A DNA stretch of 64,000 bases, taken from the NCBI RefSeq assembly GCF_022843985.1, contig NZ_JALHMP010000023.1, positions 1-64,000 on the forward strand. The letters run 5' to 3'. The position numbers and the translations under genes were made by a program. Position 1 is the first letter of the stretch. Each line of letters begins with the position of its first letter. Under the pieces are notes generated by a model. The model saw nothing but the letters and a program-made list of their open reading frames with translations, did not search any database and was not told where the DNA came from. Shown one piece after another: positions 8,316 to 18,188 of this stretch. Source of the DNA: Phreatobacter sp. (GTDB lineage: Bacteria; Pseudomonadota; Alphaproteobacteria; Rhizobiales; Phreatobacteraceae).

Positions 8316-9434
8316 CTAGTCCAGCGTTTTCGCGTGGCGCTCGAAGGCCTCCGGCCGGATGGCCGTTCCAGCCCCCGGCGCTTCGGGCCGCAGGAGATCG
8401 CCGTGCCGCACGGTCACGGGCTCCTCAAAACAGGCGGCGATCCACGGAATATACTCGAAGAACTGTGTCGCCGGATGCCAGAAGGACAGGTGCGCATGGA
8501 CCTGTCCCATATCGCCGGCATGGGCGACGACGGGCAGTCTCGCAACGTGGGCGGTCTCGGCGACCCGGATATATTCGGTGATGCCGGCCAGCCGCGCCAC
8601 GTCCGGCTGAACGTAGTGCATGGCGCCGCGGCGGATGAAGTCGAAGAAGGCCTCCGCCGAATAGAGCTGCTCGCCCAGCGCCACGGGAATGCCGCCGTCA
8701 GCCGCCAGCCGCACGTGCCCCTCCACGTCGTCGTACCAGAGCGGCTCCTCGAACCACAGGAGATCGAGGCCGGCGGCGCGCCGCGTGAAGCGCAGGCAGG
8801 TGGCCAGGTCCCAGCGGCCATTGGCGTCGGTGGCAATAGTGATGCGGCCGCCCAGGGCCCGGCGGACGGCGGCGAGACGGTCGATGTCGCGGCCGACCTC
8901 GTCCGAGCCGACCTTGACCTTGATGCCGCGGAAACCCTCCTCCTCGACGGCGCGGCGGGCCCCGGCGAGCAGGTCCTCGTCGGAGAGCGAAAGCCAGCCG
9001 ATATCCGTGTTGTAGGCGGTCAGTCGCTCGCATGTGGCCCCGCCCAGCAGGCGCCAGAGCGGCATGTCGGCGGCCCTGGCCTTGAGATCCCAGAGCGCCA
9101 CGTCGACGGCGCCGAGGGCGAGATGGGCGATGCCGGCGCGACCGATCCACTGCAGCGGCGGGTGGCGCGCGACTTTCTGCCAGAGCCGGGTGACGTCGCG
9201 CTCGTCCTCGCCCACCAGGAGGTCGGCGATGGACGTGCCGATGCAGCGGGCGATCAGGCGATCGCCGGCGAGGTCGGCATGGGTGCCCGTGAAGCCGGTG
9301 CCGACGCGGCCGTCCCGGGTGTGGATGCGGCACCCGACCACGCCCCAGTGGGACAGCGTATGGGTCGAATCGGAGATCGACGAGCCCGTCACCGGCACGT
9401 GCAGGATGAAGGGCTCGATGCGCGTGATGGTCAT
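8316..9434 (-). CDS. Mandelate racemase/muconate lactonizing enzyme family protein
   Basis: This 372-residue protein belongs to the enolase superfamily, mandelate racemase subgroup. Members abstract the proton alpha to a carboxylate, usually as acid-sugar dehydratases or epimerases. The catalytic pattern is complete: base K172 and K174 (IKVKVG), metal ligands D203 (TDANGRWD), E229 (FEEP) and E255 (LGEQ), and H305 (VAHAGD). The N-terminal capping domain and the C-terminal barrel are both of normal length. The genes beside it, a GGDEF-EAL protein and ftsH, give no pathway clue. The substrate therefore stays open. Confidence 0.87.
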   Translation of the reverse strand: MTITRIEPFILHVPVTGSSISDSTHTLSHWGVVGCRIHTRDGRVGTGFTGTHADLAGDRLIARCIGTSIADLLVGEDERDVTRLWQKVARHPPLQWIGRAGIAHLALGAVDVALWDLKARAADMPLWRLLGGATCERLTAYNTDIGWLSLSDEDLLAGARRAVEEEGFRGIKVKVGSDEVGRDIDRLAAVRRALGGRITIATDANGRWDLATCLRFTRRAAGLDLLWFEEPLWYDDVEGHVRLAADGGIPVALGEQLYSAEAFFDFIRRGAMHYVQPDVARLAGITEYIRVAETAHVARLPVVAHAGDMGQVHAHLSFWHPATQFFEYIPWIAACFEEPVTVRHGDLLRPEAPGAGTAIRPEAFERHAKTLD

Positions 9435-9576
9435 GGGCTGCCCCGGTTGAGAGCGGCAGTGTGGGTGGCGGTGGCGCCAAGCTCAAGCCGGCCGGAGGGG
9501 GGAGGTGCCGGCCACTCGGCCTCCGATCGCGCCCTTGAAGTCCAGCGCCCGACGAGTGGCCTACCCCGGAAACGAC

Positions 9577-9602
9577 GAAGGCGGGCATCGCTGCCCGCCT
9601 TC
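9577..9602 (-). terminator. Rho-independent terminator downstream of ftsH
   Basis: A perfect 11-bp stem (9577-9587 with 9592-9602) closes on the 4-nt loop TCGC. It lies 25 bp beyond the ftsH stop on the minus strand and ends with GTCGTTT in that direction. Confidence 0.75.
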
Positions 9603-9627
9603 ATCAGTTCAGATCCGTGCGAAGGCC

Positions 9628-11547
<1,920 letters not shown>

Positions 11548-11737
11548 CGCGTGTCCATCCCTAGGGTTTCGCCGCGCGCGAGGCGCCGAATGGCGCGCAA
11601 GCCATGCTCATGCTCATGCGTGGTGCGGCATAACCCTTACCGACCCAATGTAGGAGCGCGAGGGGGTCTTGCCAAGGAGCAGCCGGCGCGACGCGTGACG
11701 CTGACCGAGCCGTGCCCCGTCGCGGTCGACCGTTTCC

Positions 11738-12781
11738 TTAGCCTGTCCTACGGGGCGGCTGGCGTGCCGGCTCCCGTGCCACAATGACGCGCCCGCCGGC
11801 CGTCACGGTCACAAGGGCACCCTGGAGCGTCTGGCGCGTCTGGCCGCCCTCCGCAATCGCCACGAGCACCGCGCCGGTCAACGCCTCGAGCGCCTCCAAC
11901 CGCTCGCGCGCGCCCTTGGGAGCGACCTCCCGCAGCACGGCCGCTATCACTTGCTGGACGTCGAGGAAGGGCTTGTCGAGCCAGCCGGCACCGTCGAAGA
12001 CGACCGTTCCCGGCACGACGCTGCGCTGGCGCGAGGCCGCGTCGAGCGCCGCGGCATGCTGGGCGAGCGCCGCATCGATCATACGCATCCGGCCCGCGAA
12101 AATCGCCAGACGCTCCGAATCGAGCCCTTCTGCCGCCAGAAGCGGCATCATCTGCCGGATTCGCACGCGGGCGAAGTGCCTGTCGCCGTTGGACGGATCA
12201 TCGACAGGCGTGAGACCCGCGGCCCGGGCGGTCGCGGCGAGGCGCGCCTTGGGTACCCACAGGAAGGGACGCAGCACCGTGGTCCCGTCACGGGCGCCGG
12301 CCGCCGCCATGCCCTTCATCCCGAGCGGGCCCGATCCCCGGACGAGCCGCATCAGCACGGTCTCGGCCTGGTCCTCCAGGTGATGGGCGACAACCACGGC
12401 GTCGGCGCCGCAACCGCGGGCATGGGCGCCAAGCAGCCGGTAGCGGGCCTCCCGCGCCGCATCCTGCAGACCGGTGGCCGGCTTATCTCCCTCCCAGCGC
12501 AGGACCACCGCCGGCAGGCCGACGCCCGCGGCGGCGCGCACCACGGCAGCCGCTTCGGCTGCGGCTTCCGGCCGCAGGCCGTGATCGACACAGGCGACAG
12601 TGAGCGGCGGCACCGCGCCGCCGAGATCGCGCCAGCGCACGAAGGCGGCAAGCATCCCCAGCGAGTCGGGCCCCCCCGAGACGGCGAGCAGCAGGGCGGT
12701 CTGGGTTGAAAGGGGGCCGAGAAGGTCGCGGATCTCGTTGTCGTCGAGGGGCGCTGCCGCCTCGGACTCAGCAGTTGGCAC
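11738..12781 (-). CDS. tilS: tRNA(Ile)-lysidine synthase
   Basis: This 347-residue enzyme modifies C34 of the tRNA(Ile) CAU anticodon to lysidine, using ATP and lysine. That modification switches the tRNA from Met to Ile decoding and is usually essential. The N-terminal PP-loop is clear: LAVSGGPDSLGMLAAF, then the CVDHGLRPEA and VAHHLEDQAETVLMRL segments. The C-terminal part is short, as in alphaproteobacterial forms. It begins with GTG and overlaps the last 14 nt of cpoB, so the two are translated from the same transcript. ftsH follows after a 190-bp gap that could contain a second promoter. Confidence 0.93.
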   Translation of the reverse strand: MPTAESEAAAPLDDNEIRDLLGPLSTQTALLLAVSGGPDSLGMLAAFVRWRDLGGAVPPLTVACVDHGLRPEAAAEAAAVVRAAAGVGLPAVVLRWEGDKPATGLQDAAREARYRLLGAHARGCGADAVVVAHHLEDQAETVLMRLVRGSGPLGMKGMAAAGARDGTTVLRPFLWVPKARLAATARAAGLTPVDDPSNGDRHFARVRIRQMMPLLAAEGLDSERLAIFAGRMRMIDAALAQHAAALDAASRQRSVVPGTVVFDGAGWLDKPFLDVQQVIAAVLREVAPKGARERLEALEALTGAVLVAIAEGGQTRQTLQGALVTVTAGGRVIVAREPARQPPRRTG

Positions 12782-13748
12782 GGCGCTGCTCGTTCACGAC
12801 GGCCGTCTTGGTCGAGGCGTTTGCGTTCGGGTACTTGCGGTTGAACTCGGCATAGGCGGCACAGGCGGCCTCGCGCTCGCCGAGCGCGTTCAACGACTGG
12901 CCGAGGCGCAGCAGGCTCGACGGCGCGCGCGCAGCGCGCGGATAGTCGGTCGAGACCTTGAGGAACTGTTCGGCCGCCTCGCGGAACTGGCGGCGCTGGA
13001 ACATCGCCTCCCCGAGCTGATGGGTGGCGTCACCGACCAGCCGGTCGCGGGGATGGTTCTGCAGAAAGCCGCGGAAGGCGATCTCGGCCTGCTCGTAGTC
13101 GCGCCGCTGCAGCAGCGCGAGGGCGGCATTGTACTCGTCCCGCGGCGAGGCGGCGATGACCGGCGGCGTGGCGCCGGTGCCGGGCGCGGCCACGGCCCCC
13201 GGAATGGTCGAGCGCGGCTGCGGCGGTTCGAGCGTAGGATCGGCCGCGGCCCGACCGGCGAGCTGGCCGAGATCGAGCGGTGCCGCACCGCCTCCGGCCG
13301 CACTCCCCTGCACGGTCCGCGGCGGCGCGGCATTGGCACCGGGTGGCAGCGCGCCCAGGTCACGGGGCGCGCCGGCGGCACCCTGCTGTTCGGCAGGATC
13401 GAAGACGTCGCTGCGCCGCTGCGGCGGCTGTTGCTGCTGCGACGGCTGCTGTTGCGGCCGCGGCTGGGCCGGACGGGCGCCACCGCGTGCATTTTCCAGT
13501 TCATTGAGACGGAATTCGATATCCGCCTGCATCCGCCGTTGCTGGTCTTCCATCTGGCGGACGCGGAACTGCGACTGCTCAAGCTGCCCGTTGAGCGAAC
13601 GGATCTGCGATTCGAGCCGCTGGATCCGGTCCATCAGGTCGGCCGCGGTCTGGGCCTGCGCCGGCATCGCGGCAAGTGCCAGCACGAGGGCCGCCGCCGC
13701 TCCCCCTGCCAGGCGGAACCAGGTCTTTTTCACCCGTCCGATCATCAT
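12768..13748 (-). CDS. cpoB: Tol-Pal associated periplasmic protein CpoB (YbgF)
   Basis: This 326-residue periplasmic protein coordinates septal peptidoglycan synthesis with outer-membrane constriction in the Tol-Pal system. A signal peptide (about 1-32, ending MPAQAQ) is followed by a coiled-coil trimerisation segment (about 35-80, rich in Gln, Glu and Arg). A long Pro/Ala/Gln-rich linker with a poly-Gln stretch comes next. The C-terminal domain (about 205-326) is made of TPR-like repeats such as YNAALALLQRRDYEQAEIAF. GAGGA precedes the ATG pair at 13748. It lies directly after pal and overlaps tilS. The linker is longer than in enterobacteria. Confidence 0.92.
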   Translation of the reverse strand: MMIGRVKKTWFRLAGGAAAALVLALAAMPAQAQTAADLMDRIQRLESQIRSLNGQLEQSQFRVRQMEDQQRRMQADIEFRLNELENARGGARPAQPRPQQQPSQQQQPPQRRSDVFDPAEQQGAAGAPRDLGALPPGANAAPPRTVQGSAAGGGAAPLDLGQLAGRAAADPTLEPPQPRSTIPGAVAAPGTGATPPVIAASPRDEYNAALALLQRRDYEQAEIAFRGFLQNHPRDRLVGDATHQLGEAMFQRRQFREAAEQFLKVSTDYPRAARAPSSLLRLGQSLNALGEREAACAAYAEFNRKYPNANASTKTAVVNEQRRANC

Positions 13749-13822
13749 ACCGTTCCTCAGCCCTTCGCACGCGGGAGTTCATGGGGGGAATTGGGCGAGA
13801 ACTGGGCCCATTTCAAGCAAAA

Positions 13823-13849
13823 ACGGCGCCCGGGGGTCCCGTGCGCCGT
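13823..13849 (-). other. Intergenic hairpin between pal and cpoB
   Basis: ACGGCGC (13823-13829) pairs with GCGCCGT (13843-13849) with a 13-nt loop. On the minus strand it sits between the pal stop and the cpoB start. It may reduce read-through or protect the pal message. It has no strong T-tract. Confidence 0.35.
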
Positions 13850-13873
13850 CTCCGCGTTCCGAAGGGGAGCCGA

Positions 13874-14371
13874 TCAGGAACCGGCGCCGCCGGACAGGAC
13901 CGTCACCGACCGGCGGTTCTGCGACCAGCAGGAGATATCGTTGCAGACCGCCACCGGGCGCTCCTTGCCGTAGGAGATCGTGCGCACGCGCGCCGAGGAT
14001 ATGCCGCGGGCGGCGAGATAGTCGCGCACGGTCTGGGCCCGGCGGGCACCGAGCGCAATATTGTACTCGCGGGTGCCGCGCTCATCCGCATGACCCTCGA
14101 TCGTGAAGGAATAGCGGCTGTACTGGTTCAGCCAGACCGACTGCTTGTCGAGCGTGGCGCGGGCCTGGGGCGTCAGTTCGGACGAATCGGTCTCGAAGAA
14201 GACGCGGTCGCCGACATTGACGATGAAGTCCTGGGCACTGCCCGGGGTGGCCGCACCGGCGCCGCCGGCGCCAGCTTGGGTGGTGGGGTTCTGGGCACAG
14301 GCGCCGAGCGCGAGGCCGAACGCCATGATGGCTGCAAACTTCAGATTGCGGCCGAGAGCCATGGTCAGCAT
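13874..14371 (-). CDS. pal: Peptidoglycan-associated lipoprotein Pal
   Basis: This 165-residue outer-membrane lipoprotein links the outer membrane to peptidoglycan and binds TolB. A lipoprotein signal ends at the lipobox LGAC with Cys25. A Gly/Ala-rich linker follows. The OmpA-like domain begins VNVGDRVFFETDSSEL and carries the diaminopimelate-binding segment EGHADERGTREYN. AAGGAG lies 6 nt before the ATG at 14371. pal is the first gene of the pal-cpoB-tilS-ftsH group here. It is separated from tolB by a MarR/MATE insertion, so it must have its own promoter in the 400-bp gap upstream. Confidence 0.96.
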   Translation of the reverse strand: MLTMALGRNLKFAAIMAFGLALGACAQNPTTQAGAGGAGAATPGSAQDFIVNVGDRVFFETDSSELTPQARATLDKQSVWLNQYSRYSFTIEGHADERGTREYNIALGARRAQTVRDYLAARGISSARVRTISYGKERPVAVCNDISCWSQNRRSVTVLSGGAGS

Positions 14372-14772
14372 GATGGTCTCCTTGACCTAAAACGTGCGCA
14401 AACCTGTATCAGGAATTCGGTTAAGCGAACCTTCCCGGACAGGATGACCATGGAGTGATCGCGCTCACCTTAACCCTTTCCATGTGCGACGTCCCGGCGG
14501 TTATGATCCTGAATTGGTAGGCTTATTAGCGATTGGTCGGGCGGTGAGGCCTTAACGCCTCGCCGCCCGACCAATCGCCGGGATGGTCAACCGTCCGTTA
14601 ATGAACGCTGGCCGCCGACACCGCACGCCGGAACCGGCGACGGCATCTCTCCCGCATCGCGGCGGAGCGTGACGAGACTGTGGCAGGCGGGTGGCGCTGG
14701 CGAGAAGCCTGCCCCCCGCGGGCAGGTGCCCTGAGGATGTGGCGGAATTGCCACATCGCGCAGATTGCAGCC
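14372..14772. other. Noncoding region upstream of pal
   Basis: This 401-bp stretch separates pal from the MATE gene, both on the minus strand. It must hold the pal promoter. It contains several TTAA words, a CtrA-like TCAA-N7-TTAA (14587-14601, one mismatch) and a large inverted repeat described separately. I see no gene in it. Confidence 0.6.
14529..14578. repeat. 22-bp inverted repeat with 6-nt loop
   Basis: The arms are 14529-14550 and 14557-14578, with one mismatch (a G-T wobble) and the loop CTTAAC. The arms begin GCGATTGGTC and end GACCAATCGC. No T-tract follows on either strand. It stands between the MATE gene and pal, so it could block transcription from the efflux pair into pal. Confidence 0.75.
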
Positions 14773-16125
14773 TCAGCGGCCCCAGCGGGTCGTCCAGATC
14801 ACCGCCATCGTGACAAGCCCGTAGACGACCATGGCAAAGCCGACGAGCGCGAACATCGTCCAGGCCGGCTGCCCCGTCGCGGCGAGCCACCATCCGCCGA
14901 TGGCGATCACGGCGAGCCGCGCCGTTCCCGCCATCACCGGGCCGAAGACGCGGCCGGCGCCCTGCGCCGCGAAATAGAGGCAGAGGCCGAGGCCGTAGAA
15001 GCCGAAGCCAGGCCCGGCCCAGACCAGGTAGGAACGGGCCGCGGCGATCACGGCGGGGTCACTGGTGAAGAGCCGGGCCCAGGCCTCCGGTACCAGCCAG
15101 GCGGCGAAGCCGACGGTACCGGTGATCGCGAAGGCCATGGCACCGCCGGTCCAGGCGGCGCGGCGGGCCCTCGGCGCATTGCCCGAGCCGATTGCCATGC
15201 CGACCATCGGTACCAGCGACACGCCGATGGCGAAGGTCACAGGGATGAGCAGGAATTCCAGCCGCGACCCGATGCCGTAGCCCGCCAGCGCCTCCTCGCC
15301 GAATGTCGCCACCAACCGGGTCAGGATGAGCACGGTCAGGACCGACTGGAACGACGCGAGCATCGCCACCGTGCCAACCCTGAGAATGTCGGCGGCGTGG
15401 TCGAAGCGCACCGGCAGGCCCGACAGCGGCAGGACAAAACGTCCCTTGCCGGATCGCAGATAGCGCAGCAGCCAAAGCGCGCCGAGGCCATAGGCGATCA
15501 CCTGGCCGAGCCCGACGCCGACCATGCCGAGCCGCGGCAGCGGACCGAGGCCGAGACCGAGGCCCCCGCCGACAACGATCTGGATGGCCGCCACGGCCAG
15601 GAGGGTGGACGAGGGCACTGCCATGTTGCCCATGCCGCGCACCACCGAGGCCAGAAGGTTGCACAGCCAGACGGCGAGAATCCCTGCGAAGATGACGTTG
15701 GAATAGACCAGCGCCTGCTCGAGCGCGGCGCCGCGCCCACCGAGCAGCCGGTAGAGCGCCGGGCCGATCGCCAGGAACAGCGCGCTCATGCCAAGTCCGC
15801 CGGCGAGCGCGATCAGCACCGTGTGATAGGCGAGCGAACGGGCGCGGACGACGTCCCCTGCCCCCAGGGCCCGGCTGACCGCCGAGGACACGCCGCCGCC
15901 CATGGCACCGGCCGACATCATCTGCTGCAGCATCACCATGGGAAAGACGAGGGCCATGCCGGCGAGGGCCGCCGTTCCGAGCAGGCCCACATAGGCGGTC
16001 TCGGCGATGGCGACGGCGGCAGTCGCCACCATCGCCATCATGTTGGGGGTCGACAGTCTGAGGATCGTGGTGACGATCGGCGCAGTGAGGATCGGATTGC
16101 CGGCTGGCGTGGGGGTGACGCTCAT
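14773..16125 (-). CDS. MATE family multidrug efflux transporter
   Basis: This 450-residue inner-membrane transporter exports cationic drugs or metabolites using Na+ or H+ exchange. About twelve hydrophobic segments fall into two similar halves. MATE-like stretches include VFPMVMLQQMMSAG, SSAVSRALGAGD and the second-half VSLVPMVGMAIGSGN. It begins MSVTPTPAGNPILTAP and stands 40 bp after the marR stop, on the same strand. The two probably form one operon under the MarR operator. Its position between tolB and pal is unusual. The substrate cannot be inferred. Confidence 0.9.
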   Translation of the reverse strand: MSVTPTPAGNPILTAPIVTTILRLSTPNMMAMVATAAVAIAETAYVGLLGTAALAGMALVFPMVMLQQMMSAGAMGGGVSSAVSRALGAGDVVRARSLAYHTVLIALAGGLGMSALFLAIGPALYRLLGGRGAALEQALVYSNVIFAGILAVWLCNLLASVVRGMGNMAVPSSTLLAVAAIQIVVGGGLGLGLGPLPRLGMVGVGLGQVIAYGLGALWLLRYLRSGKGRFVLPLSGLPVRFDHAADILRVGTVAMLASFQSVLTVLILTRLVATFGEEALAGYGIGSRLEFLLIPVTFAIGVSLVPMVGMAIGSGNAPRARRAAWTGGAMAFAITGTVGFAAWLVPEAWARLFTSDPAVIAAARSYLVWAGPGFGFYGLGLCLYFAAQGAGRVFGPVMAGTARLAVIAIGGWWLAATGQPAWTMFALVGFAMVVYGLVTMAVIWTTRWGR

Positions 16126-16165
16126 GAAGCCGCTCCTGCAGGGTTCGAGACGGCCGAACCGCGGC

Positions 16166-16615
16166 TCACAGTGGCGACAGCCGGACGAGCACCTTGTCGA
16201 GTTGCGACACCAGGGAGGCGCTGGCCGCGTCCCCGAGGGCTCCGCGGACTTCTTCCTGCGCCGCAGCCCATCCCGGCAGGGCGACAGTCAGAGCGGTGAA
16301 GCCCGTTGCCGTCAGCGACAGGCGACGCGTCCGCCGATCCCGCGCATCGGGCGTCAGGGAGAGGAGGCCGCGCTGCTGCAGCGGCCGCACGCTGCGGGTG
16401 AGGGTCGTCGGGTCCATCACCATCCGCTTGGCAAGGTCACCGATCGACGGCGAACCGGCGATGCGAATCTGCGTGAGGATTCCGAACTGGCTGATGGTGA
16501 GGCCGAAGGGTTCGAGATGATGGTCGTAGATCTGCGACACCCGCCGCGACGTCCGGCGAACGCGGGAACAGATGCAGGGCAACAAGACTGGCGGGAACGG
16601 TACCGAAGGGTCCAT
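16166..16615 (-). CDS. MarR family transcriptional regulator
   Basis: This 149-residue winged-helix protein is a dimeric repressor of the kind that responds to small phenolic or lipophilic ligands. The DNA-binding core runs about 45-105: LTISQFGILTQIRIAG, the recognition helix MVMDPTTLTRSVRPLQQRGL and the wing DARDRRTRRLSLT. It lies directly upstream of the MATE pump. A 14-bp palindrome lies 12 bp before its start. No Shine-Dalgarno is visible. The -10 box ends only 6 nt before the ATG, so the mRNA may be leaderless. It is expected to repress itself and the pump. Confidence 0.92.
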   Translation of the reverse strand: MDPSVPFPPVLLPCICSRVRRTSRRVSQIYDHHLEPFGLTISQFGILTQIRIAGSPSIGDLAKRMVMDPTTLTRSVRPLQQRGLLSLTPDARDRRTRRLSLTATGFTALTVALPGWAAAQEEVRGALGDAASASLVSQLDKVLVRLSPL

Positions 16616-16621
16616 GGCATG

Positions 16622-16649
16622 ATTTTATCTGCATATGCAGACAAGTCCA
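16622..16649 (-). promoter_or_regulatory. marR promoter with operator in the spacer
   Basis: Read on the minus strand, a -35-like TGGACT (16644-16649) and a -10-like TAAAAT (16622-16627) are 16 bp apart. The perfect palindrome TCTGCATATGCAGA (16628-16641) fills that spacer. A repressor bound there would block RNA polymerase. The start codon at 16615 is where transcription would begin. Confidence 0.65.
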
Positions 16650-16726
16650 GTGGACGTCGCTCCCCTTGCCGGCACCCGCGCTACGCGCCTAGGCTGCCGG
16701 GGAGCACGGCCCGGAGGACCCTGGTC

Positions 16727-18169
16727 ATGAGGCGCTTATCCCGCATGTCCGTTCTGGTCGGGTTCCTGGCCATGGCTGGGACGGCGGTCGCCGCTGATCC
16801 GCGCACCTGCCGCTTCACGCCCGACATCGTCGCCGCCGCCGACGCCTTGCTCGTCGATCCGAAGAGCGAGCGTCGCTTCTGGCGTGACCGTTTCAGCGAC
16901 GACGCCGCCTATCTCCTGATCCGTTACGGCGAACTCACGCCGGGCGCTGCTCTCGGCCTGGTCGACGCCCTCGGGGCCCGGCCGAAACCGCCACAGCGCA
17001 TCGCGGAACTACGCCTGTCTCTGCTGCCGCCTGCGGAGCGCAGGGCCGCCTATGCAGCCTCCGCCCAGCCCGCCCTTCGGACGCTGCCCCATCTGTCGGT
17101 GTTGCGCGCCTTTGTCGTCGACGGCGACGAGGACTGGCTCTTCGCCGACATCTTGCGCCGTGCCGCGGAGCCTTCGGCCCAGCCGCAGGCGATGCCGCAG
17201 TTGCAGGTCGCCCTCGCCAGCGCCCTGTCAGACCTCGACGACACCGCCAAGATCCGCATCGCCGCCCGCGCTGAAGCCCACGGCCTGTGGCACCTCGCGC
17301 TCGACCTGACGGCGATTAGGGGCGACATGGACGCCTGGCTCGCGACGCTGCGCCGGTCCCCGCATTCTCCCGCCGATCTGCGGGCTCTCGCTGACCTTTT
17401 CGCTCCGGTCTGGCGCGGCAGCCTCTTGCCCGGCATGCCGCGGCCCCAACGCGATGCGCTTCCGGCGGATCTGCAGACCGCCGTTGATTTCATCGACAGG
17501 GGGCGCCCGCAGACAGCCGGAGATTTCGCCAAGGTTCTCGAACTGATCGGCCTCGCCCCCGGCGCCATGATCCTGGCCACGGCGATCAACCAGACCGGCG
17601 AGCCTCGCCTCGCCGCCGAAGTGGCCGCTCCGCTGGTCGCGGGCATCCGCGAGCGGCGGATCGACCCCGCCGCCGACATGGACCGGATCCGCGCCGTCAT
17701 CCTGGCCGGCACGGTCCGCATCCTTGGCCTCGATCGCGCCCGCGTGCTCCTGGCGTCCTTCGCCGGGCCGGCCGAGGCCGTCGGCGCCGAAACCGCGCTG
17801 GCGACGCTCGAGCGTGCCCTTGTGCGGCACACCCTCGCCGGCTTCGCGCGGGGCGACGAGCCGGACCCGTCCCGCCCGCCGTTGCTCTCGGCAGGATTCG
17901 ACTGGTCGGGCTGGCGCAACGTTGCAGAGGCGATCCGTAAAGGGGAACCGGCATCCGAGAGCTATCGCGGTGTCGAGGCGGAGCTGCTGCACGTGATCGG
18001 ACGCAACGCCGCGGCGATCAATATCCTGAGGGGCATGGGGCCGGGCGACGAGGCGCGCCAGCGGGCTCACACCCTGCTCGTGGCGCTCGACCAGATGTGT
18101 GGCGGCGTCCTGTGGCCGCAGGCGCCGCTCGGCCAGCCGCTCTATCGCTTCCCGCCGCGGCCGCGCTGA
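16727..18169 (+). CDS. Exported protein of unknown function inside the tol-pal locus
   Basis: This 480-residue protein has a good ribosome site (GGAGGA, 16713-16718) before the ATG. A signal peptide (about 1-22, MSVLVGFLAMAGTAVAA) is followed by a mature part that is mainly alpha-helical, with many Ala, Leu and Arg residues. The helices resemble superhelical repeat proteins (TPR- or HEAT-like), but no recognised motif repeats cleanly. The C-terminus ends in a Pro/Arg tail. It is the only plus-strand gene in the tol-pal block. It converges on tolB with 12 bp between stops, and a hairpin spans both ends. I do not recognise the family. Position suggests a periplasmic, envelope-related role, but this is inference. 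Confidence 0.8.
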   Translation: MRRLSRMSVLVGFLAMAGTAVAADPRTCRFTPDIVAAADALLVDPKSERRFWRDRFSDDAAYLLIRYGELTPGAALGLVDALGARPKPPQRIAELRLSLLPPAERRAAYAASAQPALRTLPHLSVLRAFVVDGDEDWLFADILRRAAEPSAQPQAMPQLQVALASALSDLDDTAKIRIAARAEAHGLWHLALDLTAIRGDMDAWLATLRRSPHSPADLRALADLFAPVWRGSLLPGMPRPQRDALPADLQTAVDFIDRGRPQTAGDFAKVLELIGLAPGAMILATAINQTGEPRLAAEVAAPLVAGIRERRIDPAADMDRIRAVILAGTVRILGLDRARVLLASFAGPAEAVGAETALATLERALVRHTLAGFARGDEPDPSRPPLLSAGFDWSGWRNVAEAIRKGEPASESYRGVEAELLHVIGRNAAAINILRGMGPGDEARQRAHTLLVALDQMCGGVLWPQAPLGQPLYRFPPRPR

Positions 18170-18188
18170 GGTTCAGCGGGCTCAGCGC
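18163..18188. terminator. Shared hairpin between convergent genes
   Basis: GCGCTGAG (18163-18170) pairs with CTCAGCGC (18181-18188), with a 10-nt loop. The arms contain the stop codon of the unknown exported protein and that of tolB on the other strand. It could act as a bidirectional terminator, although no T-tract is visible. Confidence 0.5.

Noticed and set aside
14680-16299. A 539-residue plus-strand open frame opposite the MATE gene.
   Set aside because: Its His/Arg-rich composition and lack of motifs mark it as an antisense artefact of the transporter gene.
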